Of a stretch of DNA of 46,109 bases, positions 25,494 to 32,842 are shown piece after piece. Position 1 is the first letter of the stretch. Every line of letters begins with the position of its first letter. Source of the stretch: Treponema sp. (GTDB taxonomy: Bacteria; Spirochaetota; Spirochaetia; Treponematales; Treponemataceae); NCBI GenBank assembly GCA_024402695.1, contig JAKSTG010000024.1, positions 1 through 46,109 of the forward strand, in the 5' to 3' direction. The translations under genes and the position numbers were made by a program. The notes under the pieces were generated by a model. It had not been told where the DNA came from. It saw only the letters and a program-made list of their open reading frames with translations, and ran no database searches.

Positions 25494-28061
25494 TTAAGCT
25501 TCCAGTCCAAGTTCTGTAAAGAGTTTTTTGTATGTTGCAAATTCTTCAGATTTTGCAAATTCTACAATTTTTTCTTCTGGGAGGTTTTCAAGCAGCTGAT
25601 CCATATAGAGCAGAACAGATTTAATGTCCTTTTTAAGTTCTGCGTCTGCTGTAGATTCAGGTTCTGTTTCTACAGGGGCTACAGCAACTTCTTCTTCAGA
25701 AACTGCAGTTTCAACAATTTCTTCTTCCACAGGAACTTCTTCAACAATTTCTGTTTCTTCGATAACTGGTTCTTCTTCAGTTACTGGAGTTTCTGCAAGG
25801 AATCCTTCTTCGGCTGCAGGTTCATCCATTGTGAAGAAGTCTACAGAAGGGAAGTCATCTTCTACAGTTTCTTCTACAACAGGTTCTTCTTCTGTAACTT
25901 CTACAGTTTCTTCTACTACAGGATCTTCTTCTGTATCTTCTACAGTTTCTTCAACAACTGGTTCTTCTTCTGTTACTTCAACAGTTTCTTCAGGTTCAGC
26001 TTCAATAATTTCATCGAGAGTTTCTTCTTCGCTCAGGTAATCCAGGTTTGAATCAGTAAGTGATTCTTCTACCGGCTGTTCACCATTCATGAATTCTTCA
26101 AAGTCTTCAACTGGAGCTGTATCTTCTTCTGTAGTATCAACAACAGAGTTCATGAAATCATCGTTTGATGATTCAACCAGAATGCTGTCAATATCGTCTG
26201 TTTTTGTGATTGAGATTTCGTCTGGAAGATCTTCAGAAGTTTCTTCTGTTTCATCGAAGTTCATGTCATCGAAATCATCAAGGTTTGGTTCTTCCAGGGC
26301 TTCTTCAGAATCTTCGATTACTGTTTCCTCAATGAAATTGTCTGTTTCTGAAACTTCATCTTCTGATTCATCGATAGCACCAAAGATGTCATCTTCTACA
26401 GTTTCTGTTGGAACCGGTTCAATATCGATTTCTTCTGGAATATCATCAAGTTCTTCTTCGAGGATTGATTCTTCGGAAATGTCTTCAATGATTTCTTCTT
26501 CAACAGGTTCTTCTGTTGTTTCAGAAGCTTCGCTCAGTTCAACTCCGCTGAGCATGTTATCAAGTTCGTCACCTGAAAGGGCAATTGTGTCATCACCATC
26601 TGTATCATCGAAGAATCCAAGTGAATCATCTTCTGTTGTTTCAGGGATTTCAATTTCGTCTTCTTCAATTACAGGTTCTTCAACAGCAGTTTCTTCGATA
26701 ACTGGTTCTTCTGCCACAGTTTCTTCAATTACTTCTTCTTCGATAACTGGTTCTTCAACTGCTGTTTCTTCGATTACAGGTTCTTCTACTACAGATTCCT
26801 CGATTACTTCTTCTTCAATAACAGGTTCTTCTGTTGATTCGCTGAGTTCTACAGTGTTGAGCATGTTGTCCAGTTCATCACCTGAAAGAGCGATTGTGTC
26901 ATCTCCGTCAGTGTCATCAAAGAAACCGGAACTTTCTTCTGCTGTTGCTTCAGGAATAATTCCTTCTTCCACAACAGGTTCGTTTTTCTGGCTCTGAATC
27001 TGTTCAAGATTTGTTTTAAGGGCATCGATTTCTGCTTTCATTCCAGAAAGTTCTGAAATAATCTGCTGGAGAAGGGCAGTGTTTTCATTAGACTGAGCTA
27101 CAGGCTGAACAACAGCTTCTGCAACAGGAGCTTCCTGAACTACAGGTTCTTCAACAAGAGTTTCTTCTGGAACTTCTGTTTCAGCAGCATCTTTTACTTC
27201 TTCTACAATTGGAGCAGATGCCATTTTTTCATCAGAAACACAAAGGTCGAAGTCAACAACCTTGTCTTTCATTTTTGATTCTTCAACGTTCTGTGTAATA
27301 GGTGTTTCTTCAGCGTCGGCATCGATACCGAAGTCTGACAGATCAATTTCTTCTGTGTCACCGAATACTTCTGTTGAGTGTGTAGCACCGTCATGAACAA
27401 AGCTGTCTGCATCGTCTGCAACAAAGTCGTCTTCTGTATCAAAAGTTTCGTCTGTCTGAATGTTATCTTCTGTTTCGATTGATTCAACAGATGAATCAAA
27501 AGAAATATCCATTTCGAGAGGTTTTTCGTCTACGATTTCTTCCTGCTGAGGTTTTACTTCTGGTGCAGGACCTGTTGTAAAGTCTCCACCGTCAAGGAAG
27601 TCATCAAGTGAAAGTTCACCGTCAGAGAACTCGTCGAGTGAAACGGTTTCTTCACCTGGTGCAAAACCGTTGTTTCCGCTGGCTACTGATTCATCAGAGA
27701 ATCCTTCGTCCATAAACTCGTCGAGAGAGATTTCACCGTCTTCTTCAGGGAGTTCAAAGTCAGAAACATCAATTTCTTCTATTGAATCAGCTTCTTCAAC
27801 TTCATCAAGTGCTTCAGGAGCTTCTTCGATTTCTAAATCATCCAATAAAAGATCGTCTGTTGCTTCTTCAACTGGTTCTTCAGCAACTTCACCGATTTCT
27901 GTATCAAAATCAGAAAGGTCCAGGTCTTCGGCTGCCATGTCCGGAATATCGAAGATATCGGAATCAAGACTATCTGTAACTGGATCTTCAGTTGTGCCGG
28001 GACGTTTAACCCATACGCCGTAACTGTCGAGTTCTGCTGTGTTGTCTGTAGAATCACTCAT
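25494..28061 (-). CDS. Large acidic repeat protein with FliM-like short motifs
   Basis: The 855-residue product is extremely rich in Glu, Val and Thr and has almost no predicted globular core. N-terminal short repeats share the form [ILV]-[SD]-L-[SD]-[DE]-F (LDLSDF, ISLDEF, VSLDEF, LSLDDF, IDLSDF). A block FFDDTDGDDTIALSGDELDN, followed by ML, occurs twice (26856-26930 and 26549-26618 on the plus strand); LSGDELDNML resembles the LSQxEIDALL peptide at the FliM N-terminus. One short coiled coil lies in the middle and a conserved-looking C-terminal helix pair ends it (LLYMDQLLENLPEEKIVEFA). The ATG at 28061 has GAGGGG 7 nt upstream; the TTG at 28076 is rejected. It is probably a flexible multivalent scaffold. 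Confidence 0.65.
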   Translation of the reverse strand: MSDSTDNTAELDSYGVWVKRPGTTEDPVTDSLDSDIFDIPDMAAEDLDLSDFDTEIGEVAEEPVEEATDDLLLDDLEIEEAPEALDEVEEADSIEEIDVSDFELPEEDGEISLDEFMDEGFSDESVASGNNGFAPGEETVSLDEFSDGELSLDDFLDGGDFTTGPAPEVKPQQEEIVDEKPLEMDISFDSSVESIETEDNIQTDETFDTEDDFVADDADSFVHDGATHSTEVFGDTEEIDLSDFGIDADAEETPITQNVEESKMKDKVVDFDLCVSDEKMASAPIVEEVKDAAETEVPEETLVEEPVVQEAPVAEAVVQPVAQSNENTALLQQIISELSGMKAEIDALKTNLEQIQSQKNEPVVEEGIIPEATAEESSGFFDDTDGDDTIALSGDELDNMLNTVELSESTEEPVIEEEVIEESVVEEPVIEETAVEEPVIEEEVIEETVAEEPVIEETAVEEPVIEEDEIEIPETTEDDSLGFFDDTDGDDTIALSGDELDNMLSGVELSEASETTEEPVEEEIIEDISEESILEEELDDIPEEIDIEPVPTETVEDDIFGAIDESEDEVSETDNFIEETVIEDSEEALEEPNLDDFDDMNFDETEETSEDLPDEISITKTDDIDSILVESSNDDFMNSVVDTTEEDTAPVEDFEEFMNGEQPVEESLTDSNLDYLSEEETLDEIIEAEPEETVEVTEEEPVVEETVEDTEEDPVVEETVEVTEEEPVVEETVEDDFPSVDFFTMDEPAAEEGFLAETPVTEEEPVIEETEIVEEVPVEEEIVETAVSEEEVAVAPVETEPESTADAELKKDIKSVLLYMDQLLENLPEEKIVEFAKSEEFATYKKLFTELGLEA

Positions 28062-28104
28062 ATTTATTCCCCTCAAATAAGGTAAAAAGTTTATTACTTT
28101 ATAA

Positions 28105-28132
28105 GTATCGGCATTTTTCTCTAAAAACTATA
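28105..28132 (-). promoter_or_regulatory. Sigma-28-like promoter of the Maf operon
   Basis: On the minus strand TATAGTTT (from 28132) and GCCGATAC (28112-28105) match the extended FliA boxes TAAAGTTT and GCCGATAA at seven of eight positions each. Spacing is 16 nt between TATA and GCCGATAC, one more than the optimum. The predicted leader is about 37 nt. Confidence 0.5.
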
Positions 28133-28227
28133 ACACCAATATTACCTATATCTAGAAATATTTATTTTAATTATACCATACATTTTAAATTCAGAAAACT
28201 TGATTTTTTTCCGATAATGAAGTGATT

Positions 28228-28728
28228 ATGATTCACTTAAAGTTGCTGGCATCGGCCTTGGCGGGAACTGTAGTATACGTTGCAGTCTCTGTTTTTGCCG
28301 GGCAGAATGGTATAAACAGTTATAAACAGTTAGAAAATCAAAAAAGAGAAATCTCAAAGCAGGCGGCAAAGATCCAGAACATCAATGATGAGCTGGTGCT
28401 TGAAAAAAATGCCCTTTCAAATGATAAAGACGTGATTGCGGCTTATGCACGTAAGTTGGATTATGTAAAAGACGGAGAAACTCTTGTAAAAATTACAGGA
28501 CTTAAACCTTTTGAAAGAACTTTATATGATACAGGTTCTGTTCTTAAACGTACTGAAATCACTTATATCCCGGATGATATCTGTAAGGTACTTGGGGTAG
28601 TCTTCTTCTTTATGACAATGCTTCTTTTCCTTTTCATCGACTTGAGTAACGGAAAAAATCCTTTTGTGAAAAAAAAGAAAACTAATGTAATAACAGGAAT
28701 ACCGATTTATGGTGGTAAACAAATCTGA
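28228..28728 (+). CDS. FtsB/DivIC-family septum protein with an extra C-terminal TM helix
   Basis: TM helix 1 at about 5-25, a coiled coil at 28-65 and then the family motif (AYARKLDYVKDGETLVKI) identify an FtsB/DivIC-type protein, which bridges FtsL and FtsQ in the divisome. Unlike the usual 100-residue FtsB it has a further 75 residues with a second TM helix at about 118-137 and a basic cytoplasmic tail. ATG 28228 is chosen over GTG 28222: the -10-like GATAAT at 28213-28218 places transcription near 28225, so the mRNA may be nearly leaderless. The downstream gene overlaps by 20 nt. Confidence 0.65.
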   Translation: MIHLKLLASALAGTVVYVAVSVFAGQNGINSYKQLENQKREISKQAAKIQNINDELVLEKNALSNDKDVIAAYARKLDYVKDGETLVKITGLKPFERTLYDTGSVLKRTEITYIPDDICKVLGVVFFFMTMLLFLFIDLSNGKNPFVKKKKTNVITGIPIYGGKQI

Positions 28729-29269
28729 TATAACCAGTATTCAGAAAACAGCCGAAATCCTCAATCATGGGGGAGTTGTAATCCTTCCAACCGATACTGT
28801 ATACGGTTTTTCTGCCAAATCAGATATATCTGAAGCCGAAATCAGAATCAGAAAAATCAAAGGTCGTTCCGAAACAAAGCCTTTTATTCACCTTATCTCA
28901 AAACCTGAAGATATTCTTAATTATACAGACGACAAAATTCCGGAAAATCTCCTTATGAAATGGCCGGGACCTTTGACTATTATTGTAAATGACAAAAAAA
29001 TCCCTGGCATAACAACTGCTTTCCGCTGTCCTGGTGATGAATGGCTCCGTAAAATCATTGCCCTTTGTGAATCACCCCTTTATTCAACAAGCGTAAACCG
29101 TAGTGGAAGCCCTGTAATTCAGACATTAAGAGGGATTTTAAATGAATTTGAAAGCGAAGTTGACCTGATTGTAAACGGTGGAGACACTGTTGATGCGCTT
29201 CCTTCGACAATTGTAGAAATTGAAAATGGAGAAGTGAAAGTTATCAGGGAAGGGGCTTTGAAGCTCTAG
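28709..29269 (+). CDS. L-threonylcarbamoyladenylate synthase (TsaC/Sua5/YrdC family)
   Basis: The enzyme makes threonylcarbamoyl-AMP from Thr, bicarbonate and ATP for the t6A modification of ANN-reading tRNAs. The 186-residue protein has VILPTDTVYGFSAKSD near the N-terminus, the KxR-type IKGRSETKPFIHLIS loop and STSVNRSGSP. It lacks the extra Sua5 C-terminal domain, so it is TsaC-like. It overlaps the ftsB-like gene by 20 nt. Its TAG lies in CTAG, shared with the stop of the convergent gene. Confidence 0.9.
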   Translation: MVVNKSDITSIQKTAEILNHGGVVILPTDTVYGFSAKSDISEAEIRIRKIKGRSETKPFIHLISKPEDILNYTDDKIPENLLMKWPGPLTIIVNDKKIPGITTAFRCPGDEWLRKIIALCESPLYSTSVNRSGSPVIQTLRGILNEFESEVDLIVNGGDTVDALPSTIVEIENGEVKVIREGALKL

Positions 29270-30126
29270 AGCTTTCTGCTCCACTTAACATCAATATTTC
29301 CGCTCTGAATTGAATCACCGTCCGCAAGGAGGGTGTTTTTTATGCCTTCAAGAGTATTGTCTGCAGTCATCTGCAGTTTCCAGGTTATTGGTTCCGCAGT
29401 AAGAGCAGCTTCAAGAGCCTGCTGGCGTGGAAGGTCAGGGAAGAAAGAGGCGTTTGCCTTTCCTGTCTGAGAAATAATGATGGTAGAGCCTTCGATTTTA
29501 ATGCTGATATTCATAGAGGCGCCGTTTTTGAAGATTACGAAACCGCGTCCACCACGCATAATCAGGATTTTTTCGATATTCTGTTCTCCCTGCCAGGTTC
29601 CGGCAAGGTTTTCTGTTGAGGCTTTGATTGTAGGAGTAAAGGATGGTTCTGGAATGGAAGAACTTTCTTCTTCTTTTGCAGGACCCGATTTGTGATTCTG
29701 AATTAAAGAAATGAAAGATTCTTTTAATTCCTGTTTTCCTTCCATAAGAATCTTGTAATATGAGTCGAACTCTTTTGTAGAAGTCAGCTCAGAATCACTG
29801 TTTTTATTGTAGATATGCATTGTGGCAAGCCACTTTGAGGATTCCGGCTTTTTAGAGATTACTGTATAGAAAGAAAGGTTTGAATTAGAGAAAAGATCCT
29901 TTTCCGGGATTGTGTTGTTAGGAATTGCGTCTCTTTTATCGGAAACTGAAAAGTTCTTGATTTCACACAGCTGAGTGTAATAGAGGTCGCTTGTCATTTC
30001 GGCCATGTTCTTGTCCAGGTCTTCTGAAGAGACTCCGTAGAAGTCGATAGACCAGTTAGATTCGCCGAAAAGACAGCAAAGATTGAGGAAGAAAATGAAT
30101 GTCAGGAAAATGAATCCTTTTTTCAT
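29266..30126 (-). CDS. Hypothetical exported protein
   Basis: A signal peptide (FIFLTFIFFLNLCCLFGES) precedes a 265-residue mature protein. NLCC could act as a lipobox, but cleavage after LFG is equally possible. After a Ser/Pro/Glu linker (residues about 150-165) a compact beta-rich C-terminal domain follows (LAGTWQGEQNIEKILIMRGG, FVIFKNGASMNISIKIEG). I do not know its function. The ATG overlaps the smpB stop by 1 nt (TAATG), so the pair is translationally coupled. Confidence 0.55.
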   Translation of the reverse strand: MKKGFIFLTFIFFLNLCCLFGESNWSIDFYGVSSEDLDKNMAEMTSDLYYTQLCEIKNFSVSDKRDAIPNNTIPEKDLFSNSNLSFYTVISKKPESSKWLATMHIYNKNSDSELTSTKEFDSYYKILMEGKQELKESFISLIQNHKSGPAKEEESSSIPEPSFTPTIKASTENLAGTWQGEQNIEKILIMRGGRGFVIFKNGASMNISIKIEGSTIIISQTGKANASFFPDLPRQQALEAALTAEPITWKLQMTADNTLEGIKNTLLADGDSIQSGNIDVKWSRKL

Positions 30127-30590
30127 TAACCACGCATCTCCTTGGCAATTTCCCTTTGGGTTTCTCTCTGAAGGTCACGGTCTTTAATTGTATCCCGCTT
30201 ATCAAAGAGTTTTTTACCTTTACAAACTCCCAGAGTCATCTTTACACGCCCGTTTTTAAGGTAAATATCCAGAGGAATAAGGGTATATCCTTTTTCCTCT
30301 ACCTTCCGGGAAATCCTTTTGATTTCTTCTTTGTGAAGAAGAAGCTTTTTTGGTCTTTCCGGATCATGGTTAAAAACGGAAGAGTAAGAGTACTCTGATA
30401 TATGAAAGTTACGAACCCAAACTTCGTTACGTTTTATTTCAGCAAAACCGTCAGGGAATGAAACTGCGCCTGTCTTAACGGATTTGACTTCAGTTCCCTG
30501 AAGTTCTATTCCGCATTCGTAGGATTCTTCTACGAAGTAATTGAAACGGGCTTTTCTGTTATCAGCAATTATTTTTCGTCCTTCTGACAT
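30126..30590 (-). CDS. smpB: SsrA-binding protein SmpB
   Basis: SmpB binds the tRNA-like end of tmRNA and brings it to stalled ribosomes; its partner gene ssrA is at 39093. The 154-residue protein shows the core (RKARFNYFVEESYECGIELQ, then GTEVKSVKTG) and the C-terminal tail KKLFDKRDTIKDRDLQRE that enters the mRNA channel. The ATG at 30590 (MSEGRK) starts the homology; an upstream in-frame start at 30626 lies in the promoter. No Shine-Dalgarno sequence exists and the -10 box ends 7 nt upstream. Confidence 0.96.
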   Translation of the reverse strand: MSEGRKIIADNRKARFNYFVEESYECGIELQGTEVKSVKTGAVSFPDGFAEIKRNEVWVRNFHISEYSYSSVFNHDPERPKKLLLHKEEIKRISRKVEEKGYTLIPLDIYLKNGRVKMTLGVCKGKKLFDKRDTIKDRDLQRETQREIAKEMRG

Positions 30591-30597
30591 AAAGTAT

Positions 30598-30626
30598 AGT
30601 ATAAAACAATAAGGATTAACTATCAA
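30598..30626 (-). promoter_or_regulatory. smpB promoter, leaderless geometry
   Basis: On the minus strand TTGATA (30626-30621), a 17-nt spacer and TATACT (30603-30598). The expected transcription start is at about 30591, at the smpB ATG itself. Confidence 0.75.
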
Positions 30627-30629
30627 GGT

Positions 30630-30658
30630 TTGTTAAAATAGCGTCTTCGTGGTATTCT
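30630..30658 (+). promoter_or_regulatory. ispG promoter, near-leaderless geometry
   Basis: TTGTTA (30630-30635), 17 nt, TATTCT (30653-30658). The predicted start near 30665 is about 3 nt before the GTG start codon. It is back to back with the smpB promoter; the two -35 boxes are nearly adjacent. Confidence 0.55.
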
Positions 30659-30667
30659 TCTATTATT

Positions 30668-31756
30668 GTGGAAACTAGAAAAGTATTTTTAGGCGGTGCA
30701 GGTGTTACCAGACGTATTTCAATTGGTGGAGATTCACCTGTAAGCCTCCAGACAATGTGGAAAGATACCATTGTCGATGTAAAAGATAATGACGAAAAAC
30801 TTGAAAATATTGTAAAAGAACTGGCCTCTCTGTCGATGCTTGGCTGTGACATTGTCCGCTTTGCAGTCCCAGATATCGAAAGTGCCCAATCTTTGTGCAG
30901 AATCGCAGAAAAGACAGAAATGCCTCTTGTTGCTGATATTCACTTTGATTACAGACTTGCACTGGAATGTCTTAAAGGAAATGTTGCCGCAATCCGTATT
31001 AACCCGGGAAATATTGGCAGCGTGGAAAACACTAAGAAGGTTGTTGAAGCCTGCCGTGACAAAGGAGCTGCAATCCGTATTGGAATCAACTCCGGAAGCC
31101 TTCCTAAAGATCTTCAGGCCCTTGTAGCTGAAGGGAAAATCACCCGAGCACAGGCCATCTGTGAAACTGCAGTAAGGGAAGCTGAAGTTTTTGATTCCCT
31201 GAACTTTGATCAGGTGGTTGTCAGCATGAAATCTTCTTCTGTAGAAGAAACTATAGAATCAAATCGTTTCTTTGCAGGAAAATATGATATTCCTCTTCAT
31301 TTGGGCGTTACAGAAGCAGGACCTTTGATTGGTGGAATTGTAAAAAGTTCCATTGCTTTCCATACTTTGCTTACTGAAGGAATCGGAAACACTATCAGAG
31401 TAAGTCTTTCTGATAAGGTAGAAAACGAAGTTATTGCCGGTCTTGAAATCCTTAAAGAATCGGGAAAAAGAAGTGGTGGTGTAAAAATCGTTTCCTGCCC
31501 AAGATGCGGCAGACTGGGTTTTGATGTTCACGGTTTTGTTGACCGCTGGCAGAAGGAACTCCTTTCAATGAAAAAAGACATAACTGTAGCTGTTATGGGG
31601 TGTGTAGTAAACGGACCTGGAGAAGGAAAACATGCGGATCTTGGTATTGCAGGAGCCGGAAATAAGGTAATAATCTTCAAAAAAGGTAAAATAATCCAAA
31701 CAATAGACGAAAAAGATGCCGATAATGCATTCAGAGAAGAATTGAATAATTTATGA
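30668..31756 (+). CDS. ispG: 4-hydroxy-3-methylbut-2-en-1-yl diphosphate synthase
   Basis: IspG (GcpE) reductively opens MEcPP to HMBPP with a [4Fe-4S] cluster, the penultimate MEP step, linked with dxs at 6273. The 362-residue protein has the TIM-barrel start (VFLGGAGVTRRISIGGDSPV), RINPGNIG and the cluster cysteines in SCPRCGRLGFDVHG and VMGCVVNGPGE. The start codon is GTG without a ribosome-binding site. Its TGA overlaps the next ATG (ATGA). Confidence 0.96.
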   Translation: METRKVFLGGAGVTRRISIGGDSPVSLQTMWKDTIVDVKDNDEKLENIVKELASLSMLGCDIVRFAVPDIESAQSLCRIAEKTEMPLVADIHFDYRLALECLKGNVAAIRINPGNIGSVENTKKVVEACRDKGAAIRIGINSGSLPKDLQALVAEGKITRAQAICETAVREAEVFDSLNFDQVVVSMKSSSVEETIESNRFFAGKYDIPLHLGVTEAGPLIGGIVKSSIAFHTLLTEGIGNTIRVSLSDKVENEVIAGLEILKESGKRSGGVKIVSCPRCGRLGFDVHGFVDRWQKELLSMKKDITVAVMGCVVNGPGEGKHADLGIAGAGNKVIIFKKGKIIQTIDEKDADNAFREELNNL

Positions 31757-32835
31757 AAAAGATCTTATTTGCATTTTTAATTTCCCTTTTGTTTGTACAG
31801 ACAATTTCGGCTGTAAGCATGAAAGAGGATGCCGATGTATTTACATATAACGACGCCCTTGAAGCTTTCAGCAATAAAAACTATGGCCGTTCCCTGAAAC
31901 TCTGTGAAGATGCTGTTCTTCAGCGTAAACAGAAAATGCTCGCACAGATCAAAGTGATCGAGGATGCTGTTGAGCCATTGGAAGTTAAAAAGGCTGGTGA
32001 TCGATTGACTGATGTTAAAGCAGTTCTTCTTAGCCGTGATGAATATGAAGCTGTAAGACTTATTGAATTTTATGAAAGAAAAAAAGGTGAAGATTTCTTT
32101 GAGAATTCATTGAACAAAGTTCTGTTGTATCTTGAATCTATTATTGTATATCCTGAAGCCCAGAAACTTATGGGGGATGTTTACAAGATTGAAGGTGAAT
32201 ATGAATTCGCAGAACTCTATTACCGTGAAGCTTTGAAAAATGCACAGGTTCTTGATGTTCCTGACGAAAAATATGACATTCTTTACCTTTTGGCCGAAAT
32301 AAGTGCCCTTGAAAACCGCCAGGAGGAACTTGAAGTAAGACTTCTTTCAATTCTTGCTGATGATAAAGTTTATGGGGACAGAGCTTTTGTAAGATCTATG
32401 ACCCGTACAATTCGCCAGAACAAGAAGGATTCTCTTAATAAATACATTAATCTGTATCGTTCTGAAAGCTATTACATGATGAAAGCTTATTCACAGCTTG
32501 CAGAATATTATCTTGATGTAGAAGATTTGGAAAAAGCCCTTACTTTTTCAGGCCTTCATGTAATCACAGGTCTTACAAAAATCATTTCAATAATCGAAAA
32601 AAGAAATATCAATTTTGAATACAAAGGCCTTGAATCGGTTTTATTTGAATGTTCTCTTTATCCGAATCTTGTTCAATGGGGAACTGATAATGAACTTTGG
32701 AAAGGTTTCTACGATTTCGCAGTCATTGCAAGAAAGAATGACTGCTATCTCTTTGCAAACAGCCTTCTGAATGTTCTTGCAGAATATTGTCCTGAAGAAT
32801 ACTACAGAAAGGCTTCAGTTCTTTTACTTAAATAA
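31753..32835 (+). CDS. Exported TPR-like protein
   Basis: A signal peptide (ILFAFLISLLFVQTISAVS) is followed by a 340-residue all-helical protein with TPR-like pairs (YNDALEAFSNKNYGRSLKLC, then LMGDVYKIEGEYEFAELYYR, and YSQLAEYYLDVEDLEKALTF). It probably works in the periplasm as a protein-interaction scaffold. It overlaps ispG by 4 nt, so the two are co-expressed although no functional link is known. The convergent Omp85-like gene ends 7 nt away. Confidence 0.7.
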   Translation: MKKILFAFLISLLFVQTISAVSMKEDADVFTYNDALEAFSNKNYGRSLKLCEDAVLQRKQKMLAQIKVIEDAVEPLEVKKAGDRLTDVKAVLLSRDEYEAVRLIEFYERKKGEDFFENSLNKVLLYLESIIVYPEAQKLMGDVYKIEGEYEFAELYYREALKNAQVLDVPDEKYDILYLLAEISALENRQEELEVRLLSILADDKVYGDRAFVRSMTRTIRQNKKDSLNKYINLYRSESYYMMKAYSQLAEYYLDVEDLEKALTFSGLHVITGLTKIISIIEKRNINFEYKGLESVLFECSLYPNLVQWGTDNELWKGFYDFAVIARKNDCYLFANSLLNVLAEYCPEEYYRKASVLLLK

Positions 32836-32842
32836 TCTTTTA

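Noticed and set aside
25840..26000. Possible CRISPR-like or tandem DNA repeat
   Set aside because: The periodicity comes from repeated Val-Glu-Glu-Thr codons in one protein; no uniform repeat with unique spacers is present.
25624..28023. Long Ser-rich plus-strand open frames (138, 302 and 117 residues)
   Set aside because: They mirror the Glu-rich codons (GAA/GAG read as TTC/CTC and TCT) of the acidic minus-strand protein and have no start signals.
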